Source: Rubrobacteraceae bacterium
GTDB taxonomy: Bacteria > Actinomycetota > Rubrobacteria > Rubrobacterales > Rubrobacteraceae
NCBI GenBank assembly: GCA_029240775.1
Contig: JARDZQ010000147.1
Location: forward strand, 1-5,540
DNA: 5,540 bases
Direction of reading: 5' to 3'
Positions within the stretch are counted from its first letter, which is position 1, and every line of letters starts with the position of its first letter. The position numbers and the translations under genes were made by a program. Under the pieces are notes generated by a model. It did not search any database. It was not told where the DNA came from and saw only the letters and a list, made by a program, of their open reading frames with translations. Below, piece by piece: positions 1 through 5,208 of the stretch.

Positions 1-1257
1 CCCTACGTCGTCTCCAACTACCCGCCCCTCTTCGTACTGCTGCAGGCACCTTTCGTGTGGATCTTCGGCCCTGGGTTCTGGTACGGACGGGCCATCTCCC
101 TCGCCTCCACCGTCGCCATCGCCGCGCTGATAGCGCTGACGGTGCACGCTGTTACCCGCGACAAGACGGCCTCCGCATCCAGCGGCCTTACTTTCGTGGC
201 CGTGCCCTTCGTCTTGCACTGGTCCTCGCTCGACCGGGTGGATATGCTAGGGCTCGCTCTCTCCTGGGGCGGGCTCTACGCCGTCGTCCGGCGTCCTGAC
301 CGCCGCGGCGTGATCCTGGCGGCCCTGCTGATGGTGGCGGCGATCTATACCCGCCAGACCTACGCCCTGGCCGCCCCGCTCGCGGCCTTCGTGTGGCTCC
401 TAGCCGGTGGGCAAGGGCGCCGGGCGCTCGCGCTGGCAACGCTCACTGGCGGGTTTAGCCTGCTGCTATTGGGAGCTCTCAGCGCCCTCACGGGCGGGGG
501 GTTCTTCTTCCACACCGTGACCGCCAACGCAAACGAGTTCCGGTGGGAGCAGGTGTCCTACAATCTCTCTACGATGGAGTGGATCATGCCGCTCCTGCTG
601 GTGGGTGGATTGGCCTTCGTGGTTTTGGGACTCCGCTCGAGGCCGGCTTCGTGGTGGCTGGTCGGCGCCTACCTCGGGGGATCTGCTGCGGCCACGCTCC
701 TGATTGGCAAGGTCGGCTCGGACGTCAACTACCTGCTCGAGCTCTCCGCGGCGCTCGCTCTGGCCGCAGGAGCGCTGATCGCCCGCTACTCCTCGCAAAC
801 CGGCGCCCGCTGTGTTCTGCTCCTCGCCCTGGCGGTGCAGGTGGCGACCATGGTCCAGGCCTCCCAGGACTTCTACGCGGGATTCCAGCAGGGCGTGATC
901 GACCAGAGGTCCGGCCTAGCCCGACTCGAAGCGATCGTCGACGGTTCGAAGGGACCGGTACTGGCCGACGAATACGCCGGTCTCCTCCCCCTTGACGGGC
1001 GCCGGATCTACCTCCAGCCTTTCGAGATGACCCAGCTCCAGAGGGACGGCAGGTGGAATCAGGAACCACTTCTCAGATCCATAAAGCGGCGAAATTTTCC
1101 TCTGATCCTTATATGGAAGCCGCCCTACGCAGCGGGCATCGAGCAGGAGAGGTGGACGCGGGATATGCTGGAAGCCATCGAGGAGAGCTACGAGCCCGTA
1201 CAGAAACACGTCGTAACAGTAGTCTACCGGCCTAGGCCAAGCGACGAGGTTCCCTAA
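1..1257 (+). CDS. GT-C-type membrane glycosyltransferase (family 39/ArnT-like), C-terminal part
   Basis: The reading frame is open from base 1, so the gene starts upstream; 418 residues are visible. It opens with an NYPPLF motif, like the first periplasmic loop and helix region of polyprenol-phosphate-sugar-dependent GT-C membrane transferases. About eight or nine hydrophobic segments follow, to roughly residue 290, with short charged loops such as DRVDM and YTRQTY. A GSDVNYLLE motif (about residues 235-243) recalls the NYFLE-type motif of related bacterial membrane proteins. The last 130 residues form a soluble domain with the pattern LADEYAGLLPLDGR, then QPFEMTQLQRDGRW. Such proteins usually move a sugar from a lipid carrier to a lipid or protein on the outer face of the membrane. 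The N-terminal catalytic acidic loop lies outside the window, so activity cannot be judged. The acceptor is unknown. The TAA stop overlaps the stop of the convergent pseudogene. Confidence 0.7.
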   Translation, partial: PYVVSNYPPLFVLLQAPFVWIFGPGFWYGRAISLASTVAIAALIALTVHAVTRDKTASASSGLTFVAVPFVLHWSSLDRVDMLGLALSWGGLYAVVRRPDRRGVILAALLMVAAIYTRQTYALAAPLAAFVWLLAGGQGRRALALATLTGGFSLLLLGALSALTGGGFFFHTVTANANEFRWEQVSYNLSTMEWIMPLLLVGGLAFVVLGLRSRPASWWLVGAYLGGSAAATLLIGKVGSDVNYLLELSAALALAAGALIARYSSQTGARCVLLLALAVQVATMVQASQDFYAGFQQGVIDQRSGLARLEAIVDGSKGPVLADEYAGLLPLDGRRIYLQPFEMTQLQRDGRWNQEPLLRSIKRRNFPLILIWKPPYAAGIEQERWTRDMLEAIEESYEPVQKHVVTVVYRPRPSDEVP

Positions 1258-1734
1258 CTTATCCGGGAGGGACTGCCCCGACTGAGCCGGACTCGGGCGA
1301 TGCCGCTGACCAACAACCCCGAGAAGCGCCCGGCCGGAATGAACCATGCCACGGGCTCCGCGACAAAGTAGAGCGGCGACAGCGAACCCACGGCTGCCGA
1401 AGCCAGCCTAGTTAGCGCGAGCGTCCGGGAAGCTCGCCGGTGCGTAGCCCGACCAGCCCGAGGGAGCCGACCAGCATCCCAAAGCTGGCACCGTGAACAG
1501 GTCCGCCGGCAGCGAACATCAGCTGGTGCAGCGCGGCGGCGCTGGCATCCTGCTCCCCCGGCGACCGGTAAGCGCCTCGCTAAGCAGTGCCGAGGTCGCG
1601 AGCGACGCCGCAGCGAGTCCCCCACCGGCGATCACTGCCGTCTGTATCGAGAGAACAACTCGCAAGTGAACCCGGTCAACGCCTAGAGCAATTTGCAGAG
1701 AGGCTGAACCTTCTTTGGAGTATTTCAGCAACAC
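1254..1734 (-). pseudogene. Frameshifted small membrane protein (uncharacterised family)
   Basis: Three reading frames on the minus strand join into one plausible hydrophobic protein. The first (from about 1734 to 1565) reads VVLSIQTAVIAGGG and ends near LLSEALT. The second (about 1579 to 1412) continues with QDASAAALHQLMFAAGGP, then ASFGMLVGSLGLVGLRTGELP, and stops at TAA. The third (about 1425 to 1254) gives SPLYFVAEPVAWF and FSGLLVSGIARVRLSR, with the stop at 1254-1256. The order resembles small actinobacterial four-helix membrane proteins in which an LRTG-LP loop is followed by another helix. That family likeness is from memory, and I assign no function. At least two indels are needed, near 1565 and near 1420. 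The 5' end is weak: the best start is a GTG at 1734 without a clear ribosome site, directly beside a large hairpin, so the N-terminus may also be lost. Sequencing error is an alternative but needs two separate errors. Confidence 0.62.
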
Positions 1735-1740
1735 AGCGCT

Positions 1741-1786
1741 ACTTCAGCTTGTCGGCTTCTTTTTCTTTTGGCTGACAAGCTGAAGT
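1741..1786. repeat. Long inverted repeat / hairpin with pyrimidine-rich loop
   Basis: The left arm acttcagcttgtc (1741-1753) is the exact reverse complement of gacaagctgaagt (1774-1786). The pairing continues inward through one G-T wobble and two G-C pairs to 1756/1771, giving a 16-bp stem with a 14-nt loop made mostly of T. No T-run follows the stem on either strand, so it is not a standard intrinsic terminator. The word gctgacaagc at 1771-1780 recurs directly at 1787-1796. It could be a mobile-element end, a structured leader or an RNA element. Confidence 0.8.
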
Positions 1787-1829
1787 GCTGACAAGCGAAG
1801 GCCCTAAAGGCCGTAGCGTGCTGAGGGCT

Positions 1830-1862
1830 CTTTCTCGGAAAGGTTCATCCTTTTCGAGAAGG
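1830..1862. repeat. Second strong hairpin
   Basis: ttctcggaaagg (1832-1843) pairs with ccttttcgagaa (1849-1860) over 12 positions with one G-T wobble. A 5-nt loop (ttcat) closes it. The stem can be lengthened outward by c1830-g1862 with a wobble in between. It lies 43 bp after the previous hairpin. There is no U-tract on either side, so terminator function is uncertain. Confidence 0.7.
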
Positions 1863-1943
1863 GCAGTAGATTCCTTTCCGTTCTACGGCGCATGGATGGT
1901 ATGAGCGCCCGTTCTACCCTGCTCCTAATGAACCCCGCAACAT

Positions 1944-1979
1944 GATAGTCGCTCACGGCGTAGATAGAAAGGGACTATC
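1944..1979. repeat. Short inverted repeat gatagtc/gactatc
   Basis: gatagtc (1944-1950) and gactatc (1973-1979) are perfect reverse complements 22 nt apart. An alternative smaller hairpin pairs agatag (1962-1967) with ctatct (1975-1980) around a 7-nt loop. The two cannot form together. Function is unknown, and arms this short could arise by chance. Confidence 0.4.
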
Positions 1980-2161
1980 TGTAACGTTGAAGCCAACCAT
2001 GCTGCTTGCCGTCCCCCACCCGAGAACGCTTCCTTTATATTCAGCACAGCAGCATGCAGCCTAAGCAGTAGATATAACCGTTCACCCTGCAATCTGACGG
2101 AAGGTCATCAACTCTGCCGCCTGTGCCGAGGCGACATCGCCTATGCCAGGGCCGCTCCTAC

Positions 2162-2178
2162 CTGAGTGGTGTCAGAAG
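2162..2178 (+). repeat. 17-bp direct repeat, copy 1 (possible IS end)
   Basis: ctgagtggtgtcagaag occurs here and again at 4040-4056 in the same orientation. In this copy it runs on into tggtgtaaatagcgg, so agtggtgt is repeated with a 12-bp period (2165-2172 and 2177-2184). The pattern GTGTCAGAA followed by GTGTAAA resembles the terminal inverted repeats of IS256-type (mutator) elements as I remember them. No transposase of that family and no opposing inverted end were seen in the window, so it would be a solo relic. Confidence 0.55.
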
Positions 2179-2400
2179 TGGTGTAAATAGCGGCATGGCG
2201 TCCCGGCTACTGGACCTTTCAATGCCTATCCCCTCTCTCTGAGGAGCAAAGCGGAAGCGACCTCTCGAAGTTCTCAGGTTCGTTTACTAGGCAGCATTGT
2301 GGATAGCGGCTACCCACGCCCCGAAACCTCGCCCTTATGTCTGGGACGTTTAAGCTCACCAAACTTGGCGGGCGAACAACCTCCCTCGACGAGCCCTTGA

Positions 2401-2422
2401 GCCGTCGTTACCGGGTGACGGC
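2401..2422 (-). terminator. Possible terminator hairpin of the sigma gene
   Basis: gccgtc (2401-2406) and gacggc (2417-2422) are perfect reverse complements around a 10-nt loop, and the stem lies 13 bp beyond the sigma stop codon. No U-run follows on the minus strand. U-poor hairpins are common after genes in high-GC Gram-positives, so the position supports a terminator but the structure alone is weak. Confidence 0.35.
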
Positions 2423-2435
2423 GACGTGCAGAGCA

Positions 2436-3323
2436 TCAGTCGTCAAGAACCGTCAGGAGGTCGAGTTGCCGCAGACGCGCGGGGTCGGCGAGTATATCGA
2501 TTTCGACGATCTTCCCACCCCTGACCGTGAAGCCCATAACCGAATACGGCCGTCCACGCGGAGCCACGACGACTCCCGCGGCTCCGTTTACCAGCGCCGG
2601 TCGTGCAAAGGGCGCGAATTGTGAGAAGGTGAGCGCCTGATCGGCCACGGCCGGCGCACCGCGGACCTCCCTCGATGCGCCCGCAGGCACGCCGCCGAGG
2701 TCGGCCCGGAGCACGACGTCCGGGTCGAGCACCGCAACAAGCGCGTCAAAGTCCCCCTCGCGCGAGGCAGCGAAGAAGGCGTCGACGACTTCTCGCTGGC
2801 TAGCGAGATCGACGTTGGGGACATTTGCCGCTCCCTGTACGTGACGGCGTGAGCGGCTCGCGAGCTGCCTCGTGGCGGCCAGGGAGCGCCCCACGATGGG
2901 AGCGATCTCCTTGAAGGGCACGGCGAACATGTCGTGCAGCACGAACGCGAGCCGCTCCGCCGGCGTGAGCGTTTCGAGTACCGCCAGCAGCGCGAGACCC
3001 ACCGAGTCGGCCAGTAGAGCCTCGTACTCGGGGTCGATCCCATCCTCGCGGCTCACGATCGGCTCGGGTACGTGCACCTCAAGGGATTCCTCGCGCCGCG
3101 ACTTGCGCGAGCGCAGCATGTCAAGGCAAACTCTGGCTACGACCCTCGTGAGCCATCCGCTCAGGTTCTCGACTTCGCTAGTGTCGGAGCGGCTCAGGCG
3201 GAGCCAGGCCTCCTGGAGGGCGTCGTCCGCCTCGCTCAGCGAGCCGAGCATCCTGTAGGCCACCGCCCTCAGGCGGGTCCGGTTAGCCTCGAACTGCTCC
3301 GCCAGCCAGTCGTGTTCGTCCAT
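2436..3323 (-). CDS. ECF41-group RNA polymerase sigma factor (SigJ-like) with SnoaL-like C-terminal domain
   Basis: This 295-residue protein directs RNA polymerase to a small set of promoters. Residues about 10-75 form sigma region 2, with YRMLGSLSEADDALQEAWLR and a following SGWLTRVVARVCLDMLRSRK. Residues about 108-162 form region 4, with LTPAERLAFVLHDMF, then the helix-turn-helix FKEIAPIVGRSLAATRQLASR. Residues about 172-290 form a fused NTF2/SnoaL-like domain beginning REVVDAFFAASREGDFDALV. ECF41 factors have no separate anti-sigma factor; this domain tunes activity. Divergent forms of the group motifs are visible: VHVPEP in the linker for WLPEP, DLGG for DGGG, and ADPARL for NPDKL. The ATG at 3323 has GGGAG about 9-10 bases upstream and fits the family N-terminus. 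The length is normal and no frame damage is seen. It is divergent from an SRPBCC gene, and its upstream region carries an ECF41-type promoter, so autoregulation is likely. The inducing signal is unknown. Confidence 0.92.
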   Translation of the reverse strand: MDEHDWLAEQFEANRTRLRAVAYRMLGSLSEADDALQEAWLRLSRSDTSEVENLSGWLTRVVARVCLDMLRSRKSRREESLEVHVPEPIVSREDGIDPEYEALLADSVGLALLAVLETLTPAERLAFVLHDMFAVPFKEIAPIVGRSLAATRQLASRSRRHVQGAANVPNVDLASQREVVDAFFAASREGDFDALVAVLDPDVVLRADLGGVPAGASREVRGAPAVADQALTFSQFAPFARPALVNGAAGVVVAPRGRPYSVMGFTVRGGKIVEIDILADPARLRQLDLLTVLDD

Positions 3324-3324
3324 C

Positions 3325-3351
3325 GGTCACATTCTCCCGCCGCGTTTCGTC
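3325..3351 (+). promoter_or_regulatory. ECF41-type promoter driving the SRPBCC gene
   Basis: The -35 box GGTCACA (3325-3331) is one base off the ECF41 consensus TGTCACA. Exactly 16 bp later comes CGTC(A) at 3348-3351, the ECF41 -10 motif. The predicted start is near 3357, which leaves a leader of about 50 nt before the ATG at 3408. The box starts two bases from the sigma start codon, inside the sigma leader. It mirrors the minus-strand promoter about position 3357. Confidence 0.62.
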
Positions 3352-3374
3352 ATTGTAGTAGTGACGGACGAAAC
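3344..3374. repeat. Inverted repeats at the centre of the divergent promoters
   Basis: gtttcgtc (3344-3351) is the exact reverse complement of gacgaaac (3367-3374). Nested within it, cgtca (3348-3352) mirrors tgacg (3362-3366) about position 3357. Both carry the CGTC -10 words. Part of the symmetry is explained by two facing promoters. The outer TTT/AAA extension goes beyond the known boxes and could be an operator or a conserved promoter feature. Confidence 0.6.
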
Positions 3375-3389
3375 CCTGCCGATGTGACA
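3363..3389 (-). promoter_or_regulatory. ECF41-type promoter driving the sigma gene (autoregulatory)
   Basis: Read on the minus strand, a perfect TGTCACA (3389-3383) is followed after 16 bp by CGTC (3366-3363). A second CGTC sits at 3370-3367, but its 12-bp spacing is too short. The predicted start near 3357 leaves a leader of about 33 nt to the sigma ATG. A match to the group's own consensus upstream of an ECF41 gene is the expected sign of autoregulation. Confidence 0.7.
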
Positions 3390-3407
3390 AATCGAGGAGG
3401 AAAAACA

Positions 3408-3851
3408 ATGCCACCAATCGTGCACAGCATCGAAATCGACCGTCCCCCAGAGGAGGTATTCTCCTATGTCACCGACCCCGCACGTTTCACCGAGTGGCAG
3501 GATGACGTCGTGAGTGTGCGCCTAGAGGGAGGTGGTCGGCCCAACGTAGGCTCAAGGTTCAGCACGACCCGCCGGATCGGTCGCGCCGAGCGAACGATGA
3601 CCCAGGAGATAACGGAGATCGATCCCCCAACGAGTTGGTCCGCTCGCGGTGTCGCTGGGCCGATCAGGCCAAACGCGAACATCGCCGTCGAACCACTCAA
3701 CGACGGCACACGATCGTGTGTCACGATCGTACTCGACTTCAAGGGGCACGGGATCGGTGTGCCGCTCGTACCCGTCATCCGCCGGATCGCGGCAAAGGGA
3801 GCGCCTACAAGCTACCAAAACCTGAAAAAACGGCTCGAGAACGGCGAGTAG
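3408..3851 (+). CDS. SRPBCC (START-like, polyketide cyclase/dehydrase-type) family protein
   Basis: This is a complete 147-residue protein, the normal length for a single SRPBCC domain. It opens with IVHSIEIDRPPEEVFSYVTD, the usual first strand and helix, followed by PARFTEWQDDVV. The middle has VGSRFSTTRRIG and the EITEIDPPTSWS strand pair. The C-terminal helix runs from about VPVIRRIAAKG to LKKRLENGE. The fold makes a deep hydrophobic pocket for a small ligand; no ligand or reaction can be read from the sequence. No signal peptide is seen, so it is probably cytosolic. The ATG at 3408 is chosen because GAGGAGG lies 7 bases upstream and the domain begins there; the open frame runs further back only as a shadow over the sigma gene. 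It is divergent from the ECF41 sigma gene and has a matching promoter, so it is the likely target of that sigma factor. Confidence 0.88.
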   Translation: MPPIVHSIEIDRPPEEVFSYVTDPARFTEWQDDVVSVRLEGGGRPNVGSRFSTTRRIGRAERTMTQEITEIDPPTSWSARGVAGPIRPNANIAVEPLNDGTRSCVTIVLDFKGHGIGVPLVPVIRRIAAKGAPTSYQNLKKRLENGE

Positions 3852-3888
3852 GGTGCATCGGGCTCGGCTGGAGCGATCCGTCCGACGA

Positions 3889-3941
3889 TGGAGCGGGTGA
3901 CCGACAGGGCTCCAACCCGCGCCCTTCGGAGCCACAATCCG
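3889..3941 (-). pseudogene. 3' half of a tRNA-His-like gene (fragment)
   Basis: Read on the minus strand, CGGA-TTGTGGC-TCCG (3941-3927) forms an anticodon stem and 7-nt loop with U33 and anticodon GTG (3935-3933), which is histidine. A short variable region is followed by a T-arm: GCGGG (3920-3916), loop TTGGAGC and CCTGT (3908-3904). The end is CACCCGC-T-CCA (to 3889). Defects: the T-loop has G where the invariant C56 of TTCGA should be, about four extra bases (around 3900-3903) separate the T-stem from the acceptor strand, and the base before CCA is T, not the C73 of histidine tRNAs. No D-arm or 5' acceptor strand pairs with it upstream. It is a fragment, not a working tRNA. tRNA 3' ends are common integration sites, so it may be an old attachment-site copy. 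Confidence 0.6.
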
Positions 3942-4039
3942 CCGACACCTGTTTCTGAGTGTTGCCGAATGTTGCACAATCGCCTTATCTAAGCTGATTT
4001 CCTTGCTAATGGTTGCCCACCGTTACTGCGTGTTGTGCT

Positions 4040-4056
4040 CTGAGTGGTGTCAGAAG
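4040..4056 (+). repeat. 17-bp direct repeat, copy 2
   Basis: ctgagtggtgtcagaag matches 2162-2178 exactly and in the same orientation, 1,878 bp away. After the shared word the sequence differs (gccccgcacgg here). The copy runs into the end of the truncated IstA frame, so it lies at a junction between unrelated DNAs. The two copies bracket the sigma gene, the SRPBCC gene and the tRNA fragment. Confidence 0.6.
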
Positions 4057-4460
4057 GCCCCGCACGGCAATTGCGAACTTCTCCGCTGTCCTTTAGTGCG
4101 CGATGCCTCGAAGCGCACCATCAGCTCCTTGGATAGCCCCTCCCGCTCCGCCCGGTGCAGCCGGTAGAACGTGCTCTCCCCCAGCCGATGCCCCTCCTCC
4201 CGGAGCCGGCGCAGCTCCTCCAGCGGCGCCTCCTCCGGGTCCTCCGCGATGAGCGCCCGCATCCGCTCCCGGACCGTGGCCGGTACAGGTGGCCGCCCGA
4301 CCCCTCGCTTCCAGCGGGCCACTGCGCCCTCCGCCCCCTCGACCGCCGGCTCCTTGCGGATCCGCTCGATCGTGCGCCGCGAAACCTCGAAATACCGGGC
4401 TACCTCTCCGATACGCACCCCGGCCGTCAGCATCTGCTGTACTGCGTGCCTGTCGATCAT
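4050..4460 (-). pseudogene. istA: IS21-type transposase IstA, N-terminal remnant
   Basis: The frame starts MIDRHAVQQMLTAGVRIGE and continues into a helix-turn-helix, VARYFEVSRRTIERIRKE. A VGRPPVP linker, a charged helical part (PLEELRRLREEG, LGESTFYRLHRAER) and KELMVRFE at about 4107 follow. In IS21-type IstA proteins an EFAQFDFG-like segment opening the DDE catalytic domain comes next. Here the frame changes to unrelated sequence and stops at 4050, so only about 120 of roughly 400-500 residues remain and the catalytic domain is gone. No istB is present. I take the ATG at 4460 as the family start; another ATG at 4469 sits too close to the GGAGG upstream. On the other side the homology meets the AHSA1 pseudogene within about 25 bp, leaving no room for a normal IS end. 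Both ends are therefore cut. Confidence 0.68.
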
Positions 4461-4483
4461 CCTGAGCATCCCCTCCGCCTCCG

Positions 4484-4867
4484 GTAACCGCCGATCTCGA
4501 CCTGCGCGTCGGAGGTACGTTCTTCTGCGGCTTCCGTGGGCCCAAGGTCCCCGAGACCTGGGCGCTCTGGCAGTTCACCTAGGTGGAGGCGCCAAGACGG
4601 CTCGGCCTCGTCATCTCGTTTGCGGACGCCAACCGCAACGTCGCCCCCTCGCCGTTCGGAGGACCGTGGCCGGCGCGTATCGCCATCACCGTGACCCTGG
4701 AGCGGCACGCCGGAATCGGCCGCGGCACGCTGCTGACCCTACGCTCGACGCCCCTCGATGCCTCTGACGCAGAACTCGCTGCCTTCCGCGAGGCGATGTC
4801 GTCGATGGAGGTGGGCTGGGGCCAGACGCTCGAGAGCCTCGCCGGCTTCCTCTCGACTGCCCGGTGA
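4484..4867 (+). pseudogene. AHSA1-type SRPBCC protein, N-terminally truncated, in-frame amber codon
   Basis: One plus-strand frame reads VTADLDLRVGGTFFCGFRG, then ETWALWQFT, a TAG at 4580-4582, and then continues in the same frame with VEAPRRLGLVISFADANRN, APSPFGGPWP, GTLLTLRSTPLDASDAE and SMEVGWGQTLESLAGFL to TGA at 4865-4867. The blocks and their order match the Activator-of-Hsp90-ATPase-1-like SRPBCC family: D-L-R-x-GG-x-F, W-x-x-W-x-F-x-E-I-x-x-P-x-R-L, SF-D, and a C-terminal GW-x-x-x-L-x-x-L helix. The TAG falls where the family usually has Glu, so one GAG to TAG change explains it. About the first 50 residues are missing; the frame joins the transposase remnant near 4484. A GTG at 4583 could start a 94-residue piece, but half the fold would be absent. 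Its native function is unknown. Confidence 0.68.
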
Positions 4868-5208
4868 CCTCCCCCTGTCTCGGCGGGCTTGGTTCCGATC
4901 GGCCCGTCCGCGTGCGACCATCCCTCCAGGTGCTGCTCGACTCCGCGCTTTCCATGCGGAGGCCGAGACCACCTCGGTGGCCCGCGACTTGGGAGCCACT
5001 TCCGAGACCGCATCGAAGGGTGCGCGATGGCTCGCTTCGTCTCCACACCACACGCGCGGACGCTATCTCGGGATCCGGGGGCCGGCAGAGAAGGAAGGAC
5101 CGGTCCGCGCCTGCGTAGCGGCCCTTCCAAGATGGTCGGGGTGGCTATATGCCCACCAAACTCTCTGGCTCGACCCAGGGCCGGACTGGGATGAGGAGAA
5201 GGTGGCGG
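4868..5208. other. 340-bp stretch without an identifiable gene
   Basis: I find no gene I can name between the AHSA1 stop and the KptA remnant. The plus-strand frame with codons at positions divisible by 3 stays open throughout. It contains protein-like stretches such as AETTSVARDLGATSETASK (about 4960-5020) and LWLDPGPDWDEEKVAEFLA (about 5160-5217), but it lacks a clear start or ribosome site. In GC-rich DNA long open frames arise by chance. It may be the decayed N-terminal region of the neighbouring phosphotransferase or of another gene. Confidence 0.4.

Larger units (their letters stand above)
1735..2435. other. Gene-poor 700-bp stretch rich in hairpins
   Basis: No frame on either strand reads as a recognisable protein. 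The stretch holds strong inverted repeats at 1741-1786 and 1830-1862, weaker ones at 1944-1979 and 2298-2316 (GTGG-TAG/CTA-CCAC), a hairpin at 2401-2422, and the first copy of a 17-bp repeat at 2162-2178. One plus-strand frame (about 2098-2165) contains CRLC and a following GDIAYA, but it is short and has no start, so I do not call it. The base composition looks less GC-rich than the flanking genes, which would fit inserted or decayed DNA. Confidence 0.5.

Noticed and set aside
1741..1862. Bidirectional intrinsic terminators
   Set aside because: Neither stem is followed by a T-run on either strand, and the T-rich segment is inside a loop.
1741..2160. Group II intron, retron ncRNA or riboswitch
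   Set aside because: The hairpins do not match a domain V, an msr/msd layout or any riboswitch core I know, and no reverse transcriptase is nearby.
2337..2624. Plus-strand 95-residue frame
   Set aside because: It overlaps the sigma 3' end in antisense, lacks a ribosome site and has no recognisable motif.
3072..3407. Upstream extension of the SRPBCC frame to 259 residues
   Set aside because: It runs antisense through the sigma gene. The strong GAGGAGG and the domain start support the ATG at 3408.
3889..3965. A complete functional tRNA
   Set aside because: No 5' acceptor strand or D-arm pairs with the 3' half, and the T-loop and discriminator are wrong.
4484..4580. C-terminus of a GH25-type lysozyme, suggested by a W-x-x-WQFT ending
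   Set aside because: The frame continues after the TAG with AHSA1 motifs, and the W-x-x-W-x-F block fits AHSA1 better.
4171..4767. Plus-strand 198-residue frame
   Set aside because: It is antisense to the IstA remnant and out of frame with the AHSA1 pseudogene, and is very Ser/Arg-rich.
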